Shown here one piece after another: positions 17,002-25,013 of a DNA stretch of 64,000 bases. Below the pieces are notes generated by a model, which saw only the letters and a program-made list of their open reading frames with translations, ran no database searches and was not told where the DNA came from. Each line of letters starts with the position of its first letter. Within the stretch, counting starts at the first letter, position 1. Origin of the DNA: CAYRYU01 sp964428355 (GTDB taxonomy: Bacteria > Muiribacteriota > Ozemobacteria > Ozemobacterales > Ozemobacteraceae); contig CAYRYU010000003.1 of NCBI GenBank assembly GCA_964428355.1, positions 62,001 through 126,000 on the forward strand. The letters run 5' to 3'. The translations under genes were made by a program, and so were the position numbers.

Positions 17002-17679
17002 ATGAAGGTCCCAAAGATCAAAACCCATGCTGAAAACCAGTCGTCTGGTTCATGGAAAAGCAGAGAGGCCCCCCTCCCGGATAGGGGAGATTGTTTTTGC
17101 ATCCATGGATTCAGTCCGGTTTGGATCGCCTTCCTTTTGGTTCTGGCCTGCTCCCTTTTTTCCCCGGGGTGCGGGGGGTGTGGAGGGAAAAAGCCGCCCG
17201 ATTCGAATCTTCTCAGCGGGGGAAAGGACGGCGGGACCAAATCCGGGAAAACTTCTTCAGGCGGAAAAACGTATACCAGTAATGGAAGTTATTCCGCGAT
17301 TCTCGCCAGCGGATCGACCGTCGGGCAGGCAAAACCGCCCGACTTCCAAGCCGAGGAAAAGATCAACAGCCAGCTGGAACAGGCGAATGCCATGCTGAGA
17401 TCCTCGAACCTCGACGGGGCTCTCCGTCTGGTTGACAGGGTCCACTCCGAGAACGTCCGGGACCCGAATGTAACGATGAAGACATGGTATCTCAGGGCCA
17501 TGATCTACCACCGGAAGAAGGAACCCAATAAGCGCAAGGAAGCCATGAACCAGATGCTCAAGAGCATGGCAGACCTCCAGCAGGACCCCCGGTTCCAGCA
17601 GGCTTTTCTCGATGGCCAGGACTGCATCGAGGTAATCAAAAAGGCGATCGAAAAGGGGGGAAAACGCTATGGTCCTTAG
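17002..17679 (+). CDS. Lipoprotein with TPR-like C-terminus, first gene of pseudopilin operon (225 aa)
   Basis: A hydrophobic segment (VWIAFLLVLACSLFSPGC) ends in a lipobox-like Cys, but it is preceded by an unusually long 40-residue N-region. No in-frame ATG lies closer, and the promoter fits the start at 17002. After a Gly/Ser/Lys-rich tether, residues about 115-220 look like a TPR pair (INSQLEQANAMLRSSNLDGALRLVDRV; WYLRAMIYHRKKEPNKRKEAMNQML). The end overlaps the giant K-like gene by 11 bases, so it probably serves the same structure, perhaps as an outer-membrane guide. Confidence 0.7.
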   Translation: MKVPKIKTHAENQSSGSWKSREAPLPDRGDCFCIHGFSPVWIAFLLVLACSLFSPGCGGCGGKKPPDSNLLSGGKDGGTKSGKTSSGGKTYTSNGSYSAILASGSTVGQAKPPDFQAEEKINSQLEQANAMLRSSNLDGALRLVDRVHSENVRDPNVTMKTWYLRAMIYHRKKEPNKRKEAMNQMLKSMADLQQDPRFQQAFLDGQDCIEVIKKAIEKGGKRYGP

Positions 17680-20329
17680 GCGCCCTCAAGGACAGCGCCA
17701 TCCTGGCCTGCGCGGCCCGGCTTCGGGCACATTCGCCCCATCGTGGGGCTCGCGTTCCGGCTCGATCTTCCTGATGGCCATGACCATCATGGTCGTGATC
17801 TTCATTCTTGCCTTTTCCCTCAGTTATTTCACCGGAAGCGAAGACTGGGCGTCGGCGGTTTCCTACGAGTCGGAGGTAGCCTTCTGCCTCGCCGAATCGG
17901 CCGTCGAGGAGTTCGTGGCCCGCCTTAAGAACTCCCTGAACCACAACGATTCCGACAACCAGTTGTACAAGGCCCTTCGGGGATACGACACTCCGGTCGA
18001 CAAGGATATTCCCCTCGATGCCGCACAGGTCGCCCGGTTGACCGGATACACCCGGGAAACTGCTCGCCAGATCTACGGAATCCAGTTCGGCCAGGGGATG
18101 TCCAATTCCAAGGAGTTTTCCGTCGAGGCCAACATCAAGCTCCAGCATCTCAACCCCATCGAGGCCAAGGAAGGGGAAAAAGTCCTCTACAAGCACGTCC
18201 AGGATCCCCATGAGAAGCAGGGCGAACTCGCGGTTACCGCCAGGGTAACCTACCGCGGGAGGACAGCCAAGATCCAGCTGTCTTTTCTTCTGCGGGTGGT
18301 GAAGACCTTCGTCCCGCCCTTCAACTACTTCACCCTCTTCGTCAGGGACGGATCCGTCGTCGGCGGGTCGTCCTTCAATTGCTGGGGCTCCAACGTAGGG
18401 GAACAGCAGAAGAACGTCCGCCTGGACAACGGCTGGACATCGATTCCCGGCCATGAGAACTTCAACGCCGTCACCGACGTCGGTTTCTGGGAGAAAGCCC
18501 TCAACGAGCTGGGAAACAAGGCTTATGTTCCTCCCGGCCGCGTGTTTCTAGGCCAGGACCCGTCATTGAACTTCCCCGCGGTCATCCTCCAGTCGACCAA
18601 CGGAACGAAACTCCTGACCGATCACGCCTCGGACGGGGCCGGGAAGGTTTCTCAGATCAACGGCCAGGAGAACTTCTTCCTGAAGTTCGATCTTCCCGAC
18701 GGAAACGCCGGAGGAATGGGCCTTCCCTGGCTTCCGATGAAGGACTACGTGAAGAAGTTCATGGCCGACCAGGGCCAGGAAAAGACCAAGGAAGGCTGGA
18801 TCTTCACCGGGTACAAGGACTGCAACATCCGCGTCAGGAATGTCGGAAGCGGATTCGAGCTCATCGACAGCAAATTTTCGTTGGGTGAGCCGACCTTCGT
18901 CAACGCACTCCAGTCCTTCAACACACTCCGGAACTACCGGGTCAAGCAGGCTTTTGGAAAATCCGAAAACGAAGGGAAGATGCTCGACCGGCTGTTCCCC
19001 TCCGTCGGAAGCAGCGGCCTCGACCTTTTCGGTGCGGCCCCGTGTCTTCCCCCGCTCGCTCCGCGCGGAGGCAGCATCAAGGCGGAGTATCTTTCCCCCA
19101 CGATCGTCTACGGACCGGTCTGGCGCATGTACTACAGGGTGACCTCGGTCGAGCTTCCGAACGGGGCCAAGCTGGAACTACCCTTCATCGGCACCGCGCA
19201 GGGTAGCGACGGTTCCCCTCCGGTCGTCCCCATTCCCGACCGGAAAAAGGAACTCAACGCCACCGAAGCCGGGGATGTCTTCACCCTTTCCGGGGTCCCC
19301 AAGGACCACGTTGACAAGCTCATCGCCAATTGGGATGCCGACGGGGGGATGCCCAAGGGGTTGAAGGTCGTCGACAAGTATGAGAATTTCATGAGCAACT
19401 CGGGCATGGAACCCTACAACGCTGGCTTGGGAAACTTCATCCAGCGCTTGAAGGATGAGAAGAAAATCTATTCGGGAGATCTCGAGAAGCTGACCTCCTC
19501 CGGCTACGCCCCCAACCGCCAACCCTTCATGGCGAACGAGCAGTATCCGGGCATGGATTCCGGTCTTGCGCCCTACGTCCGGGGCTCCCCGGTTAACGAA
19601 TTCTTCCAGGGGGATCTCTTCGAAGCCCTTCCATCACCCGAACTGGCCTATCTCATGGATTTCTACTTCATCCCCCGAAGCACCGAAGACTTCTTCCGGG
19701 GCAGGACGACCATCTCCATGGGAGGCCAGGCTTACGATCGGTTCGATTTCAAATACATCAACGATGTCCGGTCGTATCTCTCCGGAGCCAAGAACCAGAC
19801 CCTCGAACTGAACGGAATTCTCGCCCTCAACGACTCCGAGCCCCTGGTCCTCAACAACCTCAACTTCCGGGGCAAGGGAATCATCTACTCCAGTCCGATG
19901 ATGGGCGGAGGGAAGGTCATCATAGCGGGGGATTTCTACCCCGCGGCGGCCATGTCAGGCACGACTGCAGCTTTTGGCAGCAATCCCGACCGGGACATGA
20001 TTACCATAGTCGCACCCCAGATCTGTATCGATACCTCGACCGCCCAGACCGACCCCTGCTACGTCGAGGCCAACCTGATCTCGGTCTTCGACCCGATCAT
20101 CGTCAAGGGAACCCACAATGTCAAGATCAAGGGGTCAGTCGTCTGCCCACGCCTGAACGTCGAGGAATCGTTCCTCACCCCCAACGGGGCGGACATCATC
20201 TACAACCCCCTCAACAGCATCTGGCGCAAGGATCAGACGGCGATAATGGAGGAAATGTATATCACCAAGATAGTCACGGGCGGAGTGGGAAAATTCGACT
20301 GGAAATACACTCCCGAAAGCATGGAATGA
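17669..20329 (+). CDS. Giant GspK/PilX-like pseudopilin (886 aa)
   Basis: The N-terminus SWGSRSG then SIFLMAMTIMVVIFILAFSLSYF resembles a prepilin signal without Glu+5, the GspK/PilX hallmark, followed by ESEVAFCLAESAVEEFVARLK, which matches PilX-type proteins. The long body has no family I can name. Its C-terminal third (KGIIYSSPMMGGGKVIIAGDFY; VKIKGSVVCPRLNV) reads as a beta-strand-rich segment like that in large PilX-type proteins. GGGGGG precedes the ATG. It is followed by two Glu+5 pseudopilins with a 4-base overlap. At 886 aa it is far larger than GspK (about 320 aa) and could be a tip adhesin. Confidence 0.75.
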   Translation: MVLRRPQGQRHPGLRGPASGTFAPSWGSRSGSIFLMAMTIMVVIFILAFSLSYFTGSEDWASAVSYESEVAFCLAESAVEEFVARLKNSLNHNDSDNQLYKALRGYDTPVDKDIPLDAAQVARLTGYTRETARQIYGIQFGQGMSNSKEFSVEANIKLQHLNPIEAKEGEKVLYKHVQDPHEKQGELAVTARVTYRGRTAKIQLSFLLRVVKTFVPPFNYFTLFVRDGSVVGGSSFNCWGSNVGEQQKNVRLDNGWTSIPGHENFNAVTDVGFWEKALNELGNKAYVPPGRVFLGQDPSLNFPAVILQSTNGTKLLTDHASDGAGKVSQINGQENFFLKFDLPDGNAGGMGLPWLPMKDYVKKFMADQGQEKTKEGWIFTGYKDCNIRVRNVGSGFELIDSKFSLGEPTFVNALQSFNTLRNYRVKQAFGKSENEGKMLDRLFPSVGSSGLDLFGAAPCLPPLAPRGGSIKAEYLSPTIVYGPVWRMYYRVTSVELPNGAKLELPFIGTAQGSDGSPPVVPIPDRKKELNATEAGDVFTLSGVPKDHVDKLIANWDADGGMPKGLKVVDKYENFMSNSGMEPYNAGLGNFIQRLKDEKKIYSGDLEKLTSSGYAPNRQPFMANEQYPGMDSGLAPYVRGSPVNEFFQGDLFEALPSPELAYLMDFYFIPRSTEDFFRGRTTISMGGQAYDRFDFKYINDVRSYLSGAKNQTLELNGILALNDSEPLVLNNLNFRGKGIIYSSPMMGGGKVIIAGDFYPAAAMSGTTAAFGSNPDRDMITIVAPQICIDTSTAQTDPCYVEANLISVFDPIIVKGTHNVKIKGSVVCPRLNVEESFLTPNGADIIYNPLNSIWRKDQTAIMEEMYITKIVTGGVGKFDWKYTPESME

Positions 20330-20796
20330 AGATGATCAGCTCCCACCAGGTTTTCCCCTCCGGACGGGATTGCCGGAAGGCTTTCTCCCTCATCGAGGTT
20401 CTCGTTGTGATCATGCTCATCTCCGCCGGTATCCTCCCGATCTACTCCCTGATAAAATCCGGTCAGAAACGGATCGTCCGGGCAGATACCCGCGTCATGG
20501 CGACCCTTTTCGGAACTTCCGCCATCGAGCTCGCCCGGACACTGGGCTACGACCGGGCACAGAAACTCGACATGGAAAAAGACTTCAACACGCTGAAGGA
20601 AAACGCATCAAAGAACGGGTTCAACCTGGAGTTCACCCCCACACTCCAACCCGTAACGCCTCTTCCCAAGGGCGCGAAGCCGATGTCGCTCCTCCGGATC
20701 CAGATCACGATCAGCCCCATCAGCCGGACCTTTACAGACAACCCCGTGATGAAATTCGTCACGATCCTGTCCGACCCAAGATACAATTTCTACTGA
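20326..20796 (+). CDS. Prepilin-like protein, I-like, with Ala at -1 (156 aa)
   Basis: CRKA then FSLIEVLVVIMLISAGILPIY: Phe+1 and Glu+5 are standard, but the residue before the cleavage site is Ala instead of Gly, a rarer but tolerated variant. After the helix, FGTSAIELARTLGYD resembles GspI/PilV-type proteins. It overlaps the giant K-like gene by four bases and lies seven bases before the J-like gene. Confidence 0.75.
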   Translation: MKMISSHQVFPSGRDCRKAFSLIEVLVVIMLISAGILPIYSLIKSGQKRIVRADTRVMATLFGTSAIELARTLGYDRAQKLDMEKDFNTLKENASKNGFNLEFTPTLQPVTPLPKGAKPMSLLRIQITISPISRTFTDNPVMKFVTILSDPRYNFY

Positions 20797-20803
20797 GCGA
20801 AAA

Positions 20804-21439
20804 ATGAAGCGAAAGATGATACTGACAGCCCGGCGCCCCAAATCCGGAATCACCCTTATCGAGCTTCTTTTCGTCGTCGGGATGGTGGTCCTGCTGTCAG
20901 GAACCGTTTATCAGATCTTCCGGGCAATCAACAAGACCTTCATTCACGCACAGAACAAGCTCGACATCCTCCAGACGACCCGCATCATCATGTCCGGAAT
21001 CCGGAACGAGCTCCGAAATGCCGTCGACAAACCGCAGGTGGTCAATGACCGCCTCAACATCCCCCTCGAGACCGAGGTCGTCCAGTATTTTTTCGACGAA
21101 AACCGCAGGCTCTTCAGGGGAAAGAAACCCGAAATGAATGCCCCGGACCCCGATCCGAGCGAAATGCGGCCGTTCCTCTTCGATGACGGCCAGATTCTCA
21201 GATTCGAATACGACTCATCCTATCGCGATTCGTCGGCCTTCCTCGACTCCGAATTGACCCTGAACTCCAAGGTCTGGTTCAAGGTCACGATGTCGATCCT
21301 CTATACAGAAAAGTTCCGGACCCTGAGCGAGGAGGAAAAAGCCCGGATAATCGGGGATCCGAACGATCCCAGGGTGAAAACGTTTTTCATGATGATCACC
21401 CCCCGGAAGGTCAACTGGCTTCTCCAGGCCACACAATAA
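20804..21439 (+). CDS. GspJ-like prepilin (211 aa)
   Basis: RRPKSG then ITLIELLFVVGMVVLLSGTVY (Glu+5). The following TRIIMSGIRNELRNAVDKPQVV is the GspJ pattern of a long helix leading into a beta-rich body with an acidic loop (about residues 105-125). It is the last gene of the K-I-J triad. The same gene order occurs at 59463-62786. Confidence 0.78.
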   Translation: MKRKMILTARRPKSGITLIELLFVVGMVVLLSGTVYQIFRAINKTFIHAQNKLDILQTTRIIMSGIRNELRNAVDKPQVVNDRLNIPLETEVVQYFFDENRRLFRGKKPEMNAPDPDPSEMRPFLFDDGQILRFEYDSSYRDSSAFLDSELTLNSKVWFKVTMSILYTEKFRTLSEEEKARIIGDPNDPRVKTFFMMITPRKVNWLLQATQ

Positions 21440-21720
21440 TCTCCTGGCGGGGTTTCCTCGAAAGGGAGTTCCCGGGATTCAAGTTTTCAAACGTTGATTG
21501 TGTTCCAGCGTTGAACGACCTTTCAAACCGTCTCTCGTCCCCGTCCACGTTTCCCAAGGGAGAACTCGGCGGAGAGGCCTCCGTTGCGGGGCGTGGCCCC
21601 CCCCGCGGGCAGTCGAGTGTTTCCCTGGAACCATCCATTTCGCTGAGGCATCGAAAATTCGCTTCCGCAAACGAAACGCGGCCCCGTTTGCCGAGGAAAA
21701 TCAAACCGGGTTGACGTGAA
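21440..21720. other. Intergenic region with a degenerate hairpin repeat
   Basis: No gene is visible. Around 21583-21622 there is a GC-rich hairpin followed by CGAGTGTTTC, a diverged copy of the 43-bp element found at 24916 and 37235. The rest shows nothing recognisable. Confidence 0.5.
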
Positions 21721-21721
21721 A

Positions 21722-21752
21722 AGGGCGGGTCCTTGGACCCGCCCCTCTATAA
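21722..21752 (-). terminator. Rho-independent terminator of the glycine-zipper gene
   Basis: On the minus strand GGGCGGGTCC, a short loop and GGACCCGCCC form a near-perfect stem followed by TTTTC. It lies 13 bases past the stop of 21765-22481. Confidence 0.75.
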
Positions 21753-21764
21753 ACCTCGGGGGAT

Positions 21765-22481
21765 TTACTTGGCGTTCTGACCGGCGAGGGACTTGTAGTT
21801 CTCGTAAGCTGCCTGGTAGGCATCCTTTGCGGCCTTCACATCTTTGCCGGTCTGGGTGGCGCTGATGTAGTTCTGGTAGGCCGCCCGATACTTGGTTTCA
21901 GCTGACTGGATTTCGGTCTGGTTGCATGAAACGCCGATCGAACCGCCGGTGGCCGAGGTGGAAGGAGTGCTGGAGACGGAGAGGGCATTCCCGCTGGTGG
22001 ACGTGGAATTGGCGACCGAGGAACCCTTCTTCCAGAACAGGAGGCCGCCCGTTGCCCAGTTGTCGGCTCCCTTCACGACATTGTAGAGCATCTTCCCAAC
22101 GAAGCCGCCCAGGAGAGCTCCGCCGATCCATCCGATGGGGCCGAAGGAACCGAGGGCCAACGCGCCGGCTGCGCATCCGGCCAAGGTCACGAGATTGCCC
22201 AGGCTGGAGGTGGCATAGTCGGTGATGATCCCACCAACGACCCATCCGGCAATTCCACCCGCGATCATGCCGAGGGGCGGGAAGAAAGCGCCGCACAGAG
22301 AAGCGCCTGCGATGGCACCCGCCACCCGTCCGCCGATCTTCAGGAACGGCCTCAGCGAGCACAGAATGCTCGAAGTGATTCCGGCTTTGGCGGGAATCGT
22401 GGGCAGGATGAAAAACGAGCACACGATGGAGAGAATCAACAGGCTGCTAATGGACCGCTTTTTCATACTCAGAGTCATCAT
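21765..22481 (-). CDS. Secreted glycine-zipper membrane protein (238 aa)
   Basis: The start is the first of two ATGs behind a strong GAGGGAGGAGG ribosome site. A signal peptide (LLILSIVCSFFILPTIPAKA) precedes residues about 50-145, rich in GxxxG pairs (GGRVAGAIAGASLCGAFFPPLGMIAGGIAGWVVGG), the glycine-zipper type that packs helices in membranes. A Ser/Thr-rich linker and a C-terminal helix with a repeated A-Y-x-x-A-Y-x-N-Y pattern follow. Probably an envelope or outer-membrane protein; function unknown. It is monocistronic with its own terminator. Confidence 0.75.
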   Translation of the reverse strand: MMTLSMKKRSISSLLILSIVCSFFILPTIPAKAGITSSILCSLRPFLKIGGRVAGAIAGASLCGAFFPPLGMIAGGIAGWVVGGIITDYATSSLGNLVTLAGCAAGALALGSFGPIGWIGGALLGGFVGKMLYNVVKGADNWATGGLLFWKKGSSVANSTSTSGNALSVSSTPSTSATGGSIGVSCNQTEIQSAETKYRAAYQNYISATQTGKDVKAAKDAYQAAYENYKSLAGQNAK

Positions 22482-22611
22482 AAGAAGTTCCTCCTCCCTC
22501 AAGGGTGTTTAAATTCGTGTTAACATTTAAATCTTAGCAAACGAAAGCCGTACCCCGCAAGGTTGGGGGAAGGTTTTTTTCACAAATTGTCGCAATCCGG
22601 GATTTTGTTCG

Positions 22612-22639
22612 TTGAAAAGCGCCCCATCTGCGGTAGAAT
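22612..22639 (+). promoter_or_regulatory. Promoter of the HD-domain gene
   Basis: TTGAAA (22612-22617), 16-base spacer, TAGAAT (22634-22639), then a 29-base gap to the ATG containing AAAGG. The TTG of the -35 box also opens the longer reading frame, which is why the upstream start is not accepted. Confidence 0.55.
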
Positions 22640-22668
22640 CCCTCGATCCAACGATAAAGGTTGAAAGA

Positions 22669-23250
22669 ATGATACAGAACTCCGATTTGGAAAAAATCTC
22701 CCACGATTATCTTACCCTGAAGAAAATCCGGCGGACAGGATGGCAACTCCGGGGGATCCGCGACGCAGAATCACTTGCGGACCACAGCTTCGGAGTCGTC
22801 CTCATGACCCTCCTGCTTGCCGAACACATGGAATCCTTCGCCATCGACCGCGATAAGGCCGTTGCCATCGCCATCGTCCATGAGCTTGGAGAGGCCAGGG
22901 TGGGCGATATTCCCTTCACTGCCCTGACCTACTTTCCAGCCAAATCCGAAACCGAGATCAGGGCGGTGGACGATATCCTGGAACCCCTCGGGAAAACCAA
23001 GACGGAGTTCTCCTCCCTTTTCAGGGAGTTTGAGGAGAAGGCCTCTACGGAGGCCAGGTTCGTCAGGGCCATCGACAAGTTGGAAATGCTCATTACGGCA
23101 TTCGAATATGAGAAAGCCGGCTTCACCGGACTTTCGGAATTCTGGGAAAACGAATCCACTTTCGAGGCACTCCGGGAGTTCCCCGTTCTTCTGGGGTTCG
23201 CCAACCACCTGAAAGCCACCCGCCCCTCTCACATAAAAAAGGGGACATGA
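22669..23250 (+). CDS. HD-domain hydrolase, YfbR/HDDC2-like (193 aa), with HD changed to HE
   Basis: This resembles the HDDC2/YfbR 5'-nucleotidase group: ESLADHSFGVVLMTLLLAEHM holds the first His, AIAIVHELGEARVGDI the central motif, and RAIDKLEMLITAFEYEKAGF the last Asp with the typical tail. The central His-Asp dyad reads His-Glu, an unusual substitution in the metal site. The final codons KKGT-stop are supplied by the first arm of a 43-bp palindrome (23241-23283), so the natural C-terminus has been replaced or trimmed by the repeat. Confidence 0.8.
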   Translation: MIQNSDLEKISHDYLTLKKIRRTGWQLRGIRDAESLADHSFGVVLMTLLLAEHMESFAIDRDKAVAIAIVHELGEARVGDIPFTALTYFPAKSETEIRAVDDILEPLGKTKTEFSSLFREFEEKASTEARFVRAIDKLEMLITAFEYEKAGFTGLSEFWENESTFEALREFPVLLGFANHLKATRPSHIKKGT

Positions 23251-23283
23251 GAATCTTTTCTCCGAAAAGATTCTCATGTCCCC
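23241..23283. repeat. 43-bp perfect palindrome, copy 1 (loop TCC)
   Basis: Arm GGGGACATGAGAATCTTTTC, a 3-base loop TCC, then the exact reverse complement. Flanks AAAAA and TTTTT extend the stem. It supplies the stop codon of the HD gene. Copies 2 and 3 are at 39370 and 41398. Confidence 0.95.
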
Positions 23284-23319
23284 TTTTTAAAAGGTCCCCT
23301 TAATAATGTCACGGTCTGA

Positions 23320-23349
23320 TTGACACTTTCGGCGAAAAATTTCTATAAT
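23320..23349 (+). promoter_or_regulatory. Near-consensus sigma-70 promoter of the lipase gene
   Basis: TTGACA (23320-23325), 18-base spacer, TATAAT (23344-23349). Both boxes match consensus exactly. The leader is about 48 bases and carries GGGGAGG before the ATG. Confidence 0.75.
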
Positions 23350-23403
23350 TTTAAGATCAGGAAAGGTGTCGGGTGGTTGTCCCGTAACCCAGGGGAGGAA
23401 TGA

Positions 23404-24828
23404 ATGGACCACCGTTTTGATGGGAGTTCAAAAACTTCAGGCCATGGAATGTGGGATCTTTTTTCGGGTGCGAGGTTGACCTGCCCGACTGGCAGCTTCC
23501 TGACACGGGTAGGTTGTCTTGCGATGATCCTGTTTCTGGCGTTCCAGGCTCAGGGAATCGCTTCCAGCCGGTTCGACCCCACTCCCAAGGCCATCTTCCA
23601 GGGTGCCGACGCCGGCCCATGGGAACGCGTGGAGTATCTTTTCGATTCCCACCCGGGGTTCAAGCAGGAGACTTTTCTTCCTCCCACGAAAATCTGCGAT
23701 CCGTGGATCGCGAAATGGTTTGGCGGAAACACCGCCCCCCATTCCGGAGGCTTCCTCCTGCACTGCGCCAGAAATTTCCAGGGGAAAACATTCAAGAACC
23801 CCGTTCTTCTGGTCCCCGGAGCAGGCGATAACGCCAACCGGGCATGGATCCATCCCTTCACTGCCGTGCTTCCGCAACCGCTTCCGCATGACAAGCAGGG
23901 TTTCGCCGTCACCCTCTCCGATCTGGGCTATTCCGTTTTCGCGGTCTCCTTCGCCCACACGCAGGGGGACAACTTCTTCCAGGCCGAGCACGTTGCCAAC
24001 GCAATCCGCCGTATCCGGATACTCCTGAACCGGACCAACGACCCTGATTTCAAGATCGATGTCGTCGCGCATTCGAAGGGAAATGTGGCCGTCAGGCTGT
24101 ATTGTTCGGACGGACGACAGCTTTTCCCCAAAAAGGAGTTCCTGACCTCCTACCGGAAGGATGTCCGGAAGTACATCGGAATAGCCGCACCCAACCGCGG
24201 AATCGACACACCATTCCGGTATTACATGTACAACCTCACGGTAGCGGACAAAGGGACCTTCAACGCCCCGGTCGGAGCTGATTCGATTTTGTATTATGGT
24301 TCCTGGAAGGATTGCTTGAAGATCTCCCTCTTCCCCGAAGGAGGGAACCCCTTCCCCGGACAATGCCAGATCCTCTTCAACCTCGTACGGGACGCCGGTG
24401 TCCCCCTCGGATTGGAAGGCTCAACTCCCATCGATGCCAACCTGACTGCAATTTCCCTTTATTACGGCGGGGTTTCAGCATTGGTCGTTTCCAGGGGAAT
24501 CGACAAGGCAATTGAGGCCGGGGAAAGGTTGATCTACCGCCTCGAGGAGGCCGGCCTCGATCCCTCTGTCGAGGTTGGCCTGATCGCCGGTTCGAATCCC
24601 GCGATCACGTGGTTCGTCGAGGGAATCGGGTTCATCCCCCTTCCCCATGAGATCATCATGCCTCCGGGAGACGGGGTTTTGTGCCTTGCTTCTTCGATCC
24701 ACACCGAGGGTCTTGTCAAGCGGGGAGCCCGGCTTATCGGAGTGACCAGGCTTTTCCTGAACCACCTCGGAGTGGCTTGCAGCGAACCTGCTTTCAAAGC
24801 GCTGGATTCCTTCCTTTTGAAACCCTGA
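23404..24828 (+). CDS. Secreted lipase-like alpha/beta hydrolase (474 aa)
   Basis: GGGGAGGAATGA precedes the ATG. A hydrophobic export signal (VGCLAMILFLAFQAQGIASS) is followed by an alpha/beta hydrolase fold. VLLVPGAGDN forms the oxyanion region, VVAHSKGNVAV the nucleophile elbow (Ala-His-Ser-Lys-Gly, as in AHSxG lipases), PGDGVLCL a likely Asp and FLNHLGVAC a likely His. This order agrees with bacterial triacylglycerol lipases. Signal peptide and strong promoter suggest an abundant exported enzyme, possibly a client of the type II-like system. The substrate is unproven. Confidence 0.75.
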   Translation: MDHRFDGSSKTSGHGMWDLFSGARLTCPTGSFLTRVGCLAMILFLAFQAQGIASSRFDPTPKAIFQGADAGPWERVEYLFDSHPGFKQETFLPPTKICDPWIAKWFGGNTAPHSGGFLLHCARNFQGKTFKNPVLLVPGAGDNANRAWIHPFTAVLPQPLPHDKQGFAVTLSDLGYSVFAVSFAHTQGDNFFQAEHVANAIRRIRILLNRTNDPDFKIDVVAHSKGNVAVRLYCSDGRQLFPKKEFLTSYRKDVRKYIGIAAPNRGIDTPFRYYMYNLTVADKGTFNAPVGADSILYYGSWKDCLKISLFPEGGNPFPGQCQILFNLVRDAGVPLGLEGSTPIDANLTAISLYYGGVSALVVSRGIDKAIEAGERLIYRLEEAGLDPSVEVGLIAGSNPAITWFVEGIGFIPLPHEIIMPPGDGVLCLASSIHTEGLVKRGARLIGVTRLFLNHLGVACSEPAFKALDSFLLKP

Positions 24829-24883
24829 ATCGAGGTTCCGACCCGCACGAGGCGGGAAGTGGTCGTTTGCAGCCAGGAGGGCG

Positions 24884-24905
24884 GCGCGAAACAGTCGTTT
24901 CGCGC
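24884..24905. repeat. Perfect 9-bp hairpin with AGTC loop
   Basis: GCGCGAAAC, loop AGTC, GTTTCGCGC. It lies 55 bases after the lipase stop, just before the 43-bp hairpin element at 24916. No U tract follows, so it is not a standard terminator. Confidence 0.7.
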
Positions 24906-24915
24906 TTCGCAATCG

Positions 24916-24958
24916 ACCCCTCCCCTGCGGCCCCCGCAGGCGAGTGTTTCGGGAACCC
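24916..24958. repeat. 43-bp GC-rich hairpin element, intergenic copy
   Basis: It contains CCTGCGG, three bases, CCGCAGG, then CGAGTGTTTCGGG. It matches 37235-37277 at 41 of 43 positions; that copy lies inside the histidine kinase gene. Confidence 0.85.
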
Positions 24959-24973
24959 GACCGGAAAATCCGA

Positions 24974-25002
24974 TTGACCAATTCCGGAAAACCGCCTATT
25001 CT
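24974..25002 (+). promoter_or_regulatory. Promoter of the transglutaminase gene, near-leaderless
   Basis: TTGACC (24974-24979), 17-base spacer, TATTCT (24997-25002). The ATG follows after 11 bases without a Shine-Dalgarno sequence, so the predicted leader is about four bases. Confidence 0.6.
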
Positions 25003-25013
25003 GGTCGGTCAAC

